A stretch of 64,000 nucleotides of DNA from Collimonas fungivorans (GTDB taxonomy: Bacteria > Pseudomonadota > Gammaproteobacteria > Burkholderiales > Burkholderiaceae_D). Position 1 is the stretch's first letter. Every line of letters starts with the position of its first letter. Where the stretch lies: the NCBI RefSeq assembly GCF_001584145.1, contig NZ_CP013232.1, positions 4,588,001 to 4,652,000 on the forward strand, in the 5' to 3' direction. A program made the translations under genes and the position numbers. The notes below the pieces were generated by a model. That model ran no database searches. It saw nothing but the letters and a program-made list of their open reading frames with translations, and had not been told where the DNA came from. Positions 6,896 to 14,291 of this stretch are shown here, piece by piece.

Positions 6896-8208
6896 AATCA
6901 AAAATCCGCCGCACCATCCTCAAGGCCGGCAGTACTTTGCTCATTTCAGTACTGGCGCCGCTGTCGGCGCGCGCCGCGCAGATTGTCGCGGTACGGGTCT
7001 GGCCGGCAGATGACTACACCCGCGTCACGCTGGAAAACGACGCTGAACTGAAAACCACCCATTTCCTGGTGCAAAATCCGGATCGCATGGTGGTCGACAT
7101 CGAAGGCATCGAACTCAATCCGACCCTGAAAGAACTAGTCGCCAAGATCCAGCCTAACGACCCCTATATCAAGCAAGTCCGGGTCGGCCAGAACCGCCCG
7201 AATGTGGTGCGGCTGGTGTTCGACCTCAAGGAAGAAGTCAAACCGCAGGTGTTTACCCTGGCGCCGGTAGGCGGTTACCAGCACCGGCTGGTGTTCGACC
7301 TGTATCCGGTCAATCCGCCCGATCCGATCCAGGCGATGATAGAAAAAGGCGAATGGCCGTCCGCCAACCCGGGTGAAATCGCGCCGCCGGTGGCGCAGAC
7401 CAAGCCAGAGCAAAAACCGACGCCACCGTTGCAGCCGCAGCCCGAGCAGCCGCCGGTCGCCCGCATTGACCCGAAACCAGATCGCACCACGACCCTGACG
7501 CGCATGATCACGATCGCGCTTGATCCCGGCCATGGCGGTGAAGATCCGGGCGCCACCGGGCGCGGCGGCAACCGTGAAAAAGACGTGGTGCTGTCCATCG
7601 CCAAACGGCTCAAGGCCAAGATCGAGCAGCAGCCGAACATGCGGGTGATGCTGACGCGCGATGCCGATTTTTTCGTGCCGCTCGGGGTCCGGGTGCAGAA
7701 GGCCCGCAAGGTGCAGGCCGACCTGTTCGTCTCCATCCATGCCGACGCCTTTGTCACGCCGACCGCGCGCGGCTCCTCGGTATTCGCCTTGTCGGAAAAA
7801 GGCGCCAGCTCCACCGCTGCGCGCTGGCTGGCCAACAAGGAAAACTCGGCCGACCTGATCGGCGGCATCAACATCAAGAGCCATGACCGCCAGCTGGCCA
7901 GCGTGCTGCTGGATCTGTCGACCACGGCGCAGATCAACGACAGCATGAAGCTCGGCAGCGCTGTGCTGAGCGAAATCGGCGGCATCAACAAGCTGCATAA
8001 GGGCGCGGTGGAACAAGCCGGTTTTGCGGTGCTGAAAGCGCCTGACATCCCGAGCATCCTGATTGAAACCGCCTTCATTTCGAATCCGGAAGAAGAAGCC
8101 AGGCTGACCGACAATGCTTACCAGGACCAGATGGCCGATGCGGTCCTGAAAGGCATCAAGAAGTATTTTGCCCACAATCCGCCGCTGGCGCGGAATCGTC
8201 TGACCTAA
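6859..8208 (+). CDS. amiC: N-acetylmuramoyl-L-alanine amidase, Tat-exported (AmiC type)
   Basis: Periplasmic zinc amidase that splits septal peptidoglycan so daughter cells separate. 449 residues: Tat-like leader with R17-R18 in IRRTILK and a hydrophobic stretch ending ARA (about 39), AMIN targeting domain about 40-150, Pro/Gln-rich linker about 165-210, and Amidase_3 domain about 215-445. Zinc ligands: His in DPGHGG (about 225), Glu in GNREKD (about 240), His in SIHADAF (about 294); the catalytic Glu is in LIETAF (about 403). A twin-Arg leader is characteristic of AmiC and AmiA. Start 6859 lies inside tsaE; it keeps the full leader. Confidence 0.94.
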   Translation: MSRSTEICTKPLKSKIRRTILKAGSTLLISVLAPLSARAAQIVAVRVWPADDYTRVTLENDAELKTTHFLVQNPDRMVVDIEGIELNPTLKELVAKIQPNDPYIKQVRVGQNRPNVVRLVFDLKEEVKPQVFTLAPVGGYQHRLVFDLYPVNPPDPIQAMIEKGEWPSANPGEIAPPVAQTKPEQKPTPPLQPQPEQPPVARIDPKPDRTTTLTRMITIALDPGHGGEDPGATGRGGNREKDVVLSIAKRLKAKIEQQPNMRVMLTRDADFFVPLGVRVQKARKVQADLFVSIHADAFVTPTARGSSVFALSEKGASSTAARWLANKENSADLIGGINIKSHDRQLASVLLDLSTTAQINDSMKLGSAVLSEIGGINKLHKGAVEQAGFAVLKAPDIPSILIETAFISNPEEEARLTDNAYQDQMADAVLKGIKKYFAHNPPLARNRLT

Positions 8209-8230
8209 GCTGGCAGGCGGGGACAAAAAA

Positions 8231-8266
8231 AGGGCGCGCTGCAAGTTTGCAACGCGCCCTTTCTTC
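8231..8266. terminator. bidirectional terminator between amiC and dedA
   Basis: GGGCGCG and CGCGCCC arms (8232-8259) with an inner TGCAA/TTGCA stem. It has A-rich sequence on the left and TTTCTT on the right, so it can end both the plus-strand amiC and the minus-strand dedA transcripts. Confidence 0.85.
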
Positions 8267-8284
8267 ATCCGGCGTCGGCAGCGT

Positions 8285-8929
8285 TTATACGCCGCGCATT
8301 TTTTTGTAAAACTTCCACAGGCCGCCCAGCGCCACCGGCACCACCGCCGCGCCGACGCCGATCAGCACGATGGTGTTCAGGTGATCGCGGATGACCGGGA
8401 TGTTGCCGAAGAAGTATCCGGCGGAAACCAGGCCGACCACCCAGATCAGGGCGCCGGTGATATTGAAGAACTGGAATTTGGAGAAAGTCATTTCCGACAC
8501 GCCGGCCACAAACGGCGCAAAAGTCCGCACGATAGGCACAAAACGCGACAGAATGATGGTCTTGCCGCCGTGGTGTTCATAGAACGCGTGGGTTTTTTGC
8601 AGGGCCTTCTTGTCCAGCCATCGATAATCGTGGGTGTAGACCTTATGCCCGATCAGGCTGCCTATCCAGTAGTTGAGCGTGTTGCCGGTGGTGGCGGCGA
8701 CGATCAGCAGCCCCATCAGCACCCAGATGTTCATCTCGCCGCTGGCGCAAAACGCCCCGCCGATGAATAACAGGGTGTCGCCAGGCAAGAACGGCAGCAC
8801 CACCAGGCCGGTTTCGCAGAAAACTATCAGGAACAGGACCATGTAGATCAGGCTGCCATATTCCTTGATCAAGAAGCCAAGGGATTTGTCGACATGCAGG
8901 ATGATGTCGACGAATTGCATAAAGTCCAT
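8285..8929 (-). CDS. DedA family membrane protein
   Basis: Integral membrane protein of the DedA/VTT family, linked to undecaprenyl-phosphate or lipid flipping and membrane homeostasis. 214 residues. The family signature is clear: ETGLVVLPFLPGDTLLFIGG near 39-58, GNTLNYWIGSLIG, then SRFVPIVRTFAPFVAGVSEM containing the functional Arg residues. It ends with a basic tail (KFYKKMRGV). The exact paralog (YqjA, YghB or DedA type) cannot be told by eye. Confidence 0.93.
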   Translation of the reverse strand: MDFMQFVDIILHVDKSLGFLIKEYGSLIYMVLFLIVFCETGLVVLPFLPGDTLLFIGGAFCASGEMNIWVLMGLLIVAATTGNTLNYWIGSLIGHKVYTHDYRWLDKKALQKTHAFYEHHGGKTIILSRFVPIVRTFAPFVAGVSEMTFSKFQFFNITGALIWVVGLVSAGYFFGNIPVIRDHLNTIVLIGVGAAVVPVALGGLWKFYKKMRGV

Positions 8930-8963
8930 AGTCCGTGTTCCTCAGTTAAGCGCTTTTATGATT

Positions 8964-9052
8964 GGAAAGTCTTATGCACACTGACTTTCTTTTGTTGAAT
9001 AAAGTTCACCTCTTTGGCAGCAGCGCTGCCAGGAAACCCGGACCACTTTTCC
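8964..9052 (+). repeat. copy B of the diverged 88-bp repeat
   Basis: Partner of the 3706-3793 segment. It begins GGAAAG, contains ATGCACACTG and CTTTCTTTTG, and ends CACTTTTCC. The same frame reads ESLMHTDFLLLNKV, against ESLMHTIFLWFNEV in copy A. Here it stands alone in the dedA-mutL gap, without the terminal inverted repeats of the 3504-3831 element. The surrounding frame (8962-9183) runs into the mutL promoter region and is unlikely to be a gene. Confidence 0.5.
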
Positions 9053-9167
9053 TCAGGGTGCGCCGGAATAATACACTACCGAAGACAGCGCAAACTGAGA
9101 TTTGGCAATTGCCAGCGCCGGCACAGGCGCAGGCAACCGCCGGCCCCGGCTTCGGCTGCAGCTTCGG

Positions 9168-9173
9168 TATAAT
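9168..9173 (+). promoter_or_regulatory. -10 box (TATAAT) directly before mutL
   Basis: A perfect TATAAT ends six bases before the mutL ATG at 9180. Transcription from it would start at or next to the A of the ATG, giving a leaderless mRNA. No good -35 box and no ribosome site are seen upstream. Confidence 0.4.
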
Positions 9174-9179
9174 CGCTGC

Positions 9180-11045
9180 ATGAATCCACCGCTCTCCCCT
9201 ATCCGCGCCATCCAGCAGCTGCCCGACAACCTGATTTCGCAAATTGCGGCAGGCGAGGTGGTCGAACGGCCGTCCGCCGTGGTCAAGGAATTGCTGGAAA
9301 ACGCGCTCGACGCCGGCGCCAGCCAAATCACGGTGCGGCTGGAACAAGGCGGCGTCAAACGCATCGCCATCACCGACAATGGCCGCGGCATAGCACCGGA
9401 ACAGCTGCCGCTGGCGCTGGCGCGCCATGCCACTTCAAAAATCAGCTCGCTGCACGACCTGGAAAATGTCGCCACGCTGGGATTCCGCGGCGAAGCGCTG
9501 GCGTCTATCGCCTCGGTATCGCAGCTGACCCTGACCTCGCGCACCGCCGACGCCGCCCACGCCTCGGAAATCGACGGCAGCACGCTGGCCGTGACGCCGT
9601 CCTCCGGCGCCCAAGGCACCACGGTCGACGTCCAGGACCTGTATTTCAATACCCCGGCCAGGCGCAAATTCCTCAAATCTGAGCAGACCGAATTCGGCCA
9701 CTGCGCCGAAGTAGTGCGACGCATCGCACTGGCGCGCCCTGATGTATCGTTTTCGCTGACCCATAACGGCAAGACTGTCGACCACTGGAACATCACTGAA
9801 ATCGCCAAGCGCAGCGCCAGCATCCTCGGCAACGAATTCGCCAACGCCCGCCTGGCGCTGGACGAAGGCGCCGGCCCGCTGCGCCTGCACGGTTTTGTCG
9901 GCTTGCCGACCGCCTCCAAGGCGCGCGCCGACGCCCAGTACTTCTACGTCAACGGCCGCTTCGTGCGCGACAAGCTGCTGGTGCATGCCGTGCGCGCCGC
10001 TTACCAGGACGTGCTGCACGGCGACCGCTACCCGTCGTATGTGCTGGGGCTGGACCTCGACCCGGCGCTGGTCGACGTCAATGTCCATCCCTCGAAAATC
10101 GAAGTGCGCTTCCGCGACAGCCGCTCGGTGCACCAGTTTGTATTCCACGCGGTCAGCCGTGCGCTGGCGCAAACCTCCGCCACCTCGTTCGGCGCGACGC
10201 CGGCGCCGCTGCCATCGCCCAGCGGCGCGATGCCTTGGATACGCGGCTCGCAGGAACACCTGCAAGCGATCCTGCAACCCAATGCTCAGGTACCTCAACA
10301 GCAGACCTCGTTCGGTCCGCAATTTGTCCCAGCCGCCAATGGCGTGGCGCAAACCACGGCCAATTACGGCGCGCTGTTTTCCGGCAATGAACGTAGCGCG
10401 GACGGCGCCCCGGTTTATCCGGCAACGCCGCAACTTGCCAGCCAGACCCTGCCGAGCGACGATTTCCCGCTGGGTTTCGCGCTGGCCCAGCTGCACGGCA
10501 TTTACATCCTTGCGCAAAACACCAAAGGCCTGGTGCTGGTCGACATGCACGCCGCCCATGAACGCATCCTGTACGAGCAGCTGAAAGGCGCATTGGACGA
10601 GGATGCGATGCAGGTCCAGCCGCTGCTGATCCCGGTCACCTTCTTTGCCGATGCGGTGGAAGTCGGCACCGCAGAAGAAAACCGCGAAACCCTGCACGCG
10701 CTGGGCTTCGACATCGCCGCGATCTCACCCACTACATTGGCCGTGCGCTCGGTCCCGGCCCTGCTGAAAAATGCCGACGCCCAGACCCTGGCGCGCGACG
10801 TGTTGCGCGACGTGCGCGAATTCGGCGGCTCGCGGGTCCTGGTCGAACGCCGCAACGAACTGCTCGGCACCCTCGCCTGCCATACTGCGGTACGCGCTAA
10901 CCGCAGCTTGACGGCGCCGGAAATGAACGCCCTGCTGCGGCAGATGGAAGCCACCGAACGCGCCGACCAGTGCAACCACGGCCGCCCCACCTGGAGCCAG
11001 CTGGCGCTGTCGGACCTGGACAAATTATTCTTGCGCGGCCAATAA
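9180..11045 (+). CDS. mutL: DNA mismatch repair protein MutL (endonuclease type)
   Basis: Couples MutS mismatch recognition to strand incision. 621 residues from ATG 9180 ([15 protein letters not shown]). GHKL ATPase motifs: [10 protein letters not shown] at 37-46, DNGRGI at 66-71, GFRGEAL at 101-107. A Pro/Gln-rich linker runs about 345-430. The C-terminal domain carries [12 protein letters not shown] at 455-466, which fits the nuclease motif DQHAx2Ex4E with Met for Gln, and CNHGRP near 600. The nuclease motif agrees with species that lack MutH. In-frame sequence upstream of 9180 looks non-coding. miaA starts five bases after the stop, so mutL-miaA form an operon. Confidence 0.96.
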   Translation: MNPPLSPIRAIQQLPDNLISQIAAGEVVERPSAVVKELLENALDAGASQITVRLEQGGVKRIAITDNGRGIAPEQLPLALARHATSKISSLHDLENVATLGFRGEALASIASVSQLTLTSRTADAAHASEIDGSTLAVTPSSGAQGTTVDVQDLYFNTPARRKFLKSEQTEFGHCAEVVRRIALARPDVSFSLTHNGKTVDHWNITEIAKRSASILGNEFANARLALDEGAGPLRLHGFVGLPTASKARADAQYFYVNGRFVRDKLLVHAVRAAYQDVLHGDRYPSYVLGLDLDPALVDVNVHPSKIEVRFRDSRSVHQFVFHAVSRALAQTSATSFGATPAPLPSPSGAMPWIRGSQEHLQAILQPNAQVPQQQTSFGPQFVPAANGVAQTTANYGALFSGNERSADGAPVYPATPQLASQTLPSDDFPLGFALAQLHGIYILAQNTKGLVLVDMHAAHERILYEQLKGALDEDAMQVQPLLIPVTFFADAVEVGTAEENRETLHALGFDIAAISPTTLAVRSVPALLKNADAQTLARDVLRDVREFGGSRVLVERRNELLGTLACHTAVRANRSLTAPEMNALLRQMEATERADQCNHGRPTWSQLALSDLDKLFLRGQ

Positions 11046-11050
11046 GCGGT

Positions 11051-12031
11051 ATGCCTTCTCAACCCGCAACATCAACCTCGGCCACAGCGAAGCCGCTGGT
11101 AATCGCCATCATGGGCCCCACGGCTTCCGGCAAGACCGCCGCCGCACTGAAAATCGCCAGACATATCCCGTCCGAAATCATCTCGGTCGATTCAGCCCTG
11201 GTGTACCGCGGCATGGACATCGGCACCGCCAAACCCAGCCGCGACGAACTTGCGGCGGCGCCGCACCACCTGATCGACATCATGGAGCCGACGCAATCCT
11301 ATTCAGCCATGCAGTTCCGCGACGACGCGCTGCGCCTGTCTGCCGAGATCCATGGACGCGGCAAGCTGGTGCTGATGGTCGGCGGCACCATGCTGTATTT
11401 CAAGGCCTTGCGCGACGGCCTTGACGACTTGCCGCAAGCCGATCCCGCACTGCGCGCCAGGCTGGATGCAGAAGCCGCCTTGATCGGGGTGCCCGGCATG
11501 CACGCCAAGCTGGCGCAGCTGGACCCCGTGACCGCCGCCCGCCTGAAACCCAACGACAGCCAGCGCATCCAGCGCGCCCTGGAAATCATCGAACTGAGCG
11601 GCCAGACCATGTCCTCGCTGCTGACCGACCGGCCGGCGCCGGATCTGCCCTTCGACATTTTTCCGATCGCCTTGGAACCGTCAGACCGCAGCGTGCTGCA
11701 CGAGCGTATCGCACGCCGCTTCGACCTGATGCTGGATCCGCAAAGCGGCGGCCTGGTCGGCGAAGTCAAAACCCTGCGCGCCCGCGGCGACCTGCACCTC
11801 GGCCTGCCGTCCATGCGCTGCGTCGGCTACCGCCAGACCTGGGAATACCTGGACGGACTGTATGGCTACCAGGAACTGCGCGAAAAAGGCATCGCCGCCA
11901 CCCGCCAGCTGGCCAAGCGCCAGCTGACCTGGCTGCGCTCCATGCCGGAACGGATCGTGATCGACTGCATTGGCGACCATGTTGCCGATACGGCGCTGGA
12001 GACTGTAACAACAGCCCTCAAGCAGCGATAA
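11051..12031 (+). CDS. miaA: tRNA dimethylallyltransferase MiaA
   Basis: Adds the dimethylallyl group to N6 of A37 in tRNAs reading UNN codons; MiaB, also in this window, then methylthiolates it. 326 residues from ATG 11051, five bases after mutL. P-loop GPTASGKT at 22-29, substrate motif [16 protein letters not shown] at 47-62, [10 protein letters not shown], and the family [14 protein letters not shown] segment. The usual partner order mutL-miaA is conserved. Downstream lies tRNA-Met with its own promoter. Confidence 0.97.
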   Translation: MPSQPATSTSATAKPLVIAIMGPTASGKTAAALKIARHIPSEIISVDSALVYRGMDIGTAKPSRDELAAAPHHLIDIMEPTQSYSAMQFRDDALRLSAEIHGRGKLVLMVGGTMLYFKALRDGLDDLPQADPALRARLDAEAALIGVPGMHAKLAQLDPVTAARLKPNDSQRIQRALEIIELSGQTMSSLLTDRPAPDLPFDIFPIALEPSDRSVLHERIARRFDLMLDPQSGGLVGEVKTLRARGDLHLGLPSMRCVGYRQTWEYLDGLYGYQELREKGIAATRQLAKRQLTWLRSMPERIVIDCIGDHVADTALETVTTALKQR

Positions 12032-12074
12032 CGCTACGAAATTGCCCTTGGGAAGCGTCCTGAACCTGTTTTTC

Positions 12075-12104
12075 TTGACAGCATTTGGAGAAATGCTTCA
12101 TAAT
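12075..12104 (+). promoter_or_regulatory. promoter of tRNA-Met
   Basis: Consensus -35 TTGACA (12075-12080), 18-base spacer, -10 CATAAT (12099-12104). The predicted start is about 7 bases before the mature tRNA 5' end. It lies in the short gap after miaA. Confidence 0.75.
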
Positions 12105-12117
12105 TTAGGGCTTCATT

Positions 12118-12194
12118 GGTGATATAGCTCAGTTGGTTAGAGCACAGCACTCATAATGCTGGGGTCGGTGGTTCAAGTCCACCTATCACCACCA
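12118..12194 (+). tRNA. tRNA-Met (CAU), elongator type
   Basis: 77 bases forming a full cloverleaf: acceptor GGTGATA/TATCACC, D arm GCTC/GAGC with AGTTGGTTA loop, anticodon stem CAGCA/TGCTG with loop CTCATAA (anticodon CAT at 12152-12154), T stem GGTGG/CCACC with TTCAAGT, discriminator A and encoded CCA (12192-12194). The start and stems are unlike initiator tRNA (no CGCGG start). tRNA-Ile2 with a lysidine anticodon also reads CAT and is a less likely alternative. Confidence 0.93.
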
Positions 12195-12225
12195 AGAACA
12201 CGTTTCAAGAAGTCCGGCAACGTAC

Positions 12226-12265
12226 AAAAACCCGCCTTTAGCCTTGTGCTGATGCGGGTTTTTTG
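12226..12265 (+). terminator. terminator of tRNA-Met transcript
   Basis: AAAAACCCGC (12226-12235) pairs with GCGGGTTTTT (12254-12263), followed by more T. The 18-base loop is larger than usual. Confidence 0.65.
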
Positions 12266-12269
12266 TTGC

Positions 12270-12457
12270 ATGACGTCCGGCATCGTCGATTTGCATTTGA
12301 TCTTTTTGACGGTATCTACATACACCGCGGAACAGGTGCCGTCAAAATGACAAAATTAGCCACTCCGTCCACATGCAAGCCATTCGAACAATACATATCT
12401 GTCGCCTGTTCTGAATAAAAGACGTGATTTGAGGGACGCAAGCCAGGTTTGGCACAC
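12270..12457. other. AT-rich gap between the tRNA terminator and the EpsG-like gene
   Basis: About 190 bp. The minus-strand frame that continues past the EpsG stop (12316-12513) occupies it but has no start or ribosome site of its own. No att-like copy of the tRNA 3' end is visible. Confidence 0.3.
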
Positions 12458-13660
12458 TCATTGATACCGAATAGCGGGATGACATCTCGATTTAGGGCAG
12501 ACCTTTTTATCAATCATAACGTTGTAGTCTTCCAATCTCTTACGTCCATCGCCTGAATCAGTCGTATAGATAAAACGCATACTTGATTGATATGGCAGAT
12601 ATGGGCGGGCTGACTCATTCAGCAGCGGCTTTATCAGTGCAGCGATACTCAGTGCGAAAACAACCGCGATTTGAATGGTTTTATGTAATGGCCCTATGGT
12701 TTCCCATGTCTTGTATAACAAGATTCCTTGAGCTACTACCACAAAATATTGGGTTCGATTCCAAAGCAGGGGAAATTGCCAGAAAACCGCTTCTACAATG
12801 ATCATCAAAAGCAACGAAAGCATCAGTGATTTTTCTAGGCGAGAATTGACATCGACAATTTTTGAAAAATAAAAAAAAGTAAAAATATTAACCAGAAAAT
12901 ATACTGTTGCACCCAAGCTTTTGGGAGCAGGTCCGATGCTCTGATAGTCCTGAAGTTTTTTTGCGATAAAGCTGAAATGAATATGCTCAGTTATTTTTCC
13001 CAAAGCATCGAACAAACCAAATCCGGAAAAGAAAAAGGCTGCCAGACCCAGCAAAATTGGAATTTTGAATTCAATGATTTTTTTATAGCCAAAAGTGAGA
13101 AATATCGGGGCTAGCATTACGCTGGAATACTGAAAACACACCCCAATCAGGAACAGTACTAGTGTAGAAAAATACGTTGATTTGTCGAACCTGATGAGCG
13201 CCAGCATGATGAATGACAGTGCGATCGACTGCCTGGCAATCCCCATCTGAACCAACAGATATACCCAGCAAAAATAAATGGCAAATGAAAAAATAACGTT
13301 CGCCCGGCAGTACCTGACAAAAACATAGAATGTGATGCCATTAAAAAGAGCGACGATAAAGTAAAGCGTCTGGATCGTGCCGCCAAAAGTCTTTATTGTT
13401 GAAAGCAAGATGACGAATAAAGGCTCCATTGGTTTAAGCGCATCTGGCAGATGAAAAAAGGATAATCGCAAAAGCGTAGGCGCCGCTGCCACCGCTTGCT
13501 CATAAGCGATCCAATCATATCCAGTCTCCCAGCGCAAACCCGCAAGCCCCACAAAAGCGAGGATGACAATACCGGCCAGCAATGGATACAGATCTTTACG
13601 ATATTCGGTAACAAGGACAAAAAGCCAAAAAACAAACGCTAGGGATAAGTAAAAGATCAA
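12458..13660 (-). CDS. EpsG/Wzy-like polysaccharide polymerase membrane protein
   Basis: 400 residues with about ten membrane helices and the family pattern GLRWETGYDWIAYE (about 45-58) followed by EPLFVILLS, typical of EpsG-type proteins that polymerise or export surface polysaccharide. The start is TTG 13660 behind GGTGG. The gene is clearly more AT-rich than its neighbours (many TTT, AAA and ATA codons) and stands alone, with no glycosyltransferases nearby, next to a tRNA gene: signs of transfer. The C-terminal end after DYNVMIDKK is short and basic. A second minus frame (12316-12513) continues across it and past the stop, so a late frameshift is possible. Substrate unknown. Confidence 0.75.
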   Translation of the reverse strand: MIFYLSLAFVFWLFVLVTEYRKDLYPLLAGIVILAFVGLAGLRWETGYDWIAYEQAVAAAPTLLRLSFFHLPDALKPMEPLFVILLSTIKTFGGTIQTLYFIVALFNGITFYVFVRYCRANVIFSFAIYFCWVYLLVQMGIARQSIALSFIMLALIRFDKSTYFSTLVLFLIGVCFQYSSVMLAPIFLTFGYKKIIEFKIPILLGLAAFFFSGFGLFDALGKITEHIHFSFIAKKLQDYQSIGPAPKSLGATVYFLVNIFTFFYFSKIVDVNSRLEKSLMLSLLLMIIVEAVFWQFPLLWNRTQYFVVVAQGILLYKTWETIGPLHKTIQIAVVFALSIAALIKPLLNESARPYLPYQSSMRFIYTTDSGDGRKRLEDYNVMIDKKVCPKSRCHPAIRYQ

Positions 13661-13708
13661 ATTTCCACCATTCTTTATCAGTCAAAATAATATTGCTTTT
13701 AAGTAAAA

Positions 13709-13714
13709 ATTATA
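13709..13714 (-). promoter_or_regulatory. possible -10 box of the EpsG-like gene
   Basis: Minus-strand TATAAT (complement of ATTATA) lies about 50 bases before the TTG start, in an AT-rich stretch. No convincing -35 box. Confidence 0.35.
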
Positions 13715-13764
13715 ACTGACTAACTCTTGCCTCCGTAGTCGACGATAGCTATACCCTGCCCGTT

Positions 13765-13799
13765 ACAAAAATGGCCTGTCTAAGACAGGCCATTTTTGT
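13765..13799. terminator. bidirectional terminator after pilE
   Basis: Perfect 16-pair stem (ACAAAAATGGCCTGTC and its complement) with a three-base TAA loop. Its A/T-rich base gives a T-run on either strand. It ends the minus-strand pilin operon and shields the EpsG-like gene. Confidence 0.9.
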
Positions 13800-13826
13800 T
13801 TTATCACACACTAAATCCGTCAGGCA

Positions 13827-14255
13827 TCATCGTCCAGCCCAGCAATCGGCAGTGCTTGCTGCGGGTGTCGCCCCGTTCTTTGTAGTTCTCGTGCCAGTGT
13901 TATCCAAAAGAAAAGTCCCGCATTTGTCGTTTTTCACCGGCGCCGCCGACAGTGTAAAAGTGCTGGCGCTCGACGCACTGATAGTAAAAGCATATTTGGG
14001 GTTGGCGCTCGCTGGCATTGCTGGCAAGGTAAGGGCCGCGCCTCCGGGCTGATAACTATTGTTAACGGTGTACTGCTGCTGCATCCAGTTGGCATACTGC
14101 AGCAATGCCGCCATTGCACCAGCTCGATCGCCACGCTGCACGTAGGACCGATAACTAGGGACGGCAACGGCGGCAAGAATAGAAATCACCACTACCACGA
14201 TCATCAGCTCGATTAACGTAAAACCACGCTGCTTGTTTGCATTTCTGAATTTCAT
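13827..14255 (-). CDS. pilE: type IV pilin-like protein PilE
   Basis: 142 residues. The class-a prepilin leader is short and basic (MKFRNANKQRG), cut by PilD before Phe in G-FTLIELMIVV, followed by the hydrophobic N-terminal helix with the conserved Glu at +5. The C-terminal part has two cysteines (in NDKCGTF and TADCWAGR) that would close the D-loop. AAGGGG ribosome site before ATG 14255. It is the last gene of a minor-pilin operon, so it is more likely a minor pilin of the tip complex than the main fibre subunit. Confidence 0.9.
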   Translation of the reverse strand: MKFRNANKQRGFTLIELMIVVVVISILAAVAVPSYRSYVQRGDRAGAMAALLQYANWMQQQYTVNNSYQPGGAALTLPAMPASANPKYAFTISASSASTFTLSAAPVKNDKCGTFLLDNTGTRTTKNGATPAASTADCWAGR

Positions 14256-14291
14256 CGATATCCCCTTGATTCAAACCGGTATCTATATTTC

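Noticed and set aside
8962..9183. 73-codon frame in the dedA-mutL gap
   Set aside because: Only the first 16 codons match the repeat family; the rest runs through the mutL promoter and looks random.
12156..12350. 64-codon frame starting inside tRNA-Met
   Set aside because: It begins in the anticodon arm of the tRNA and crosses its terminator; no ribosome site.
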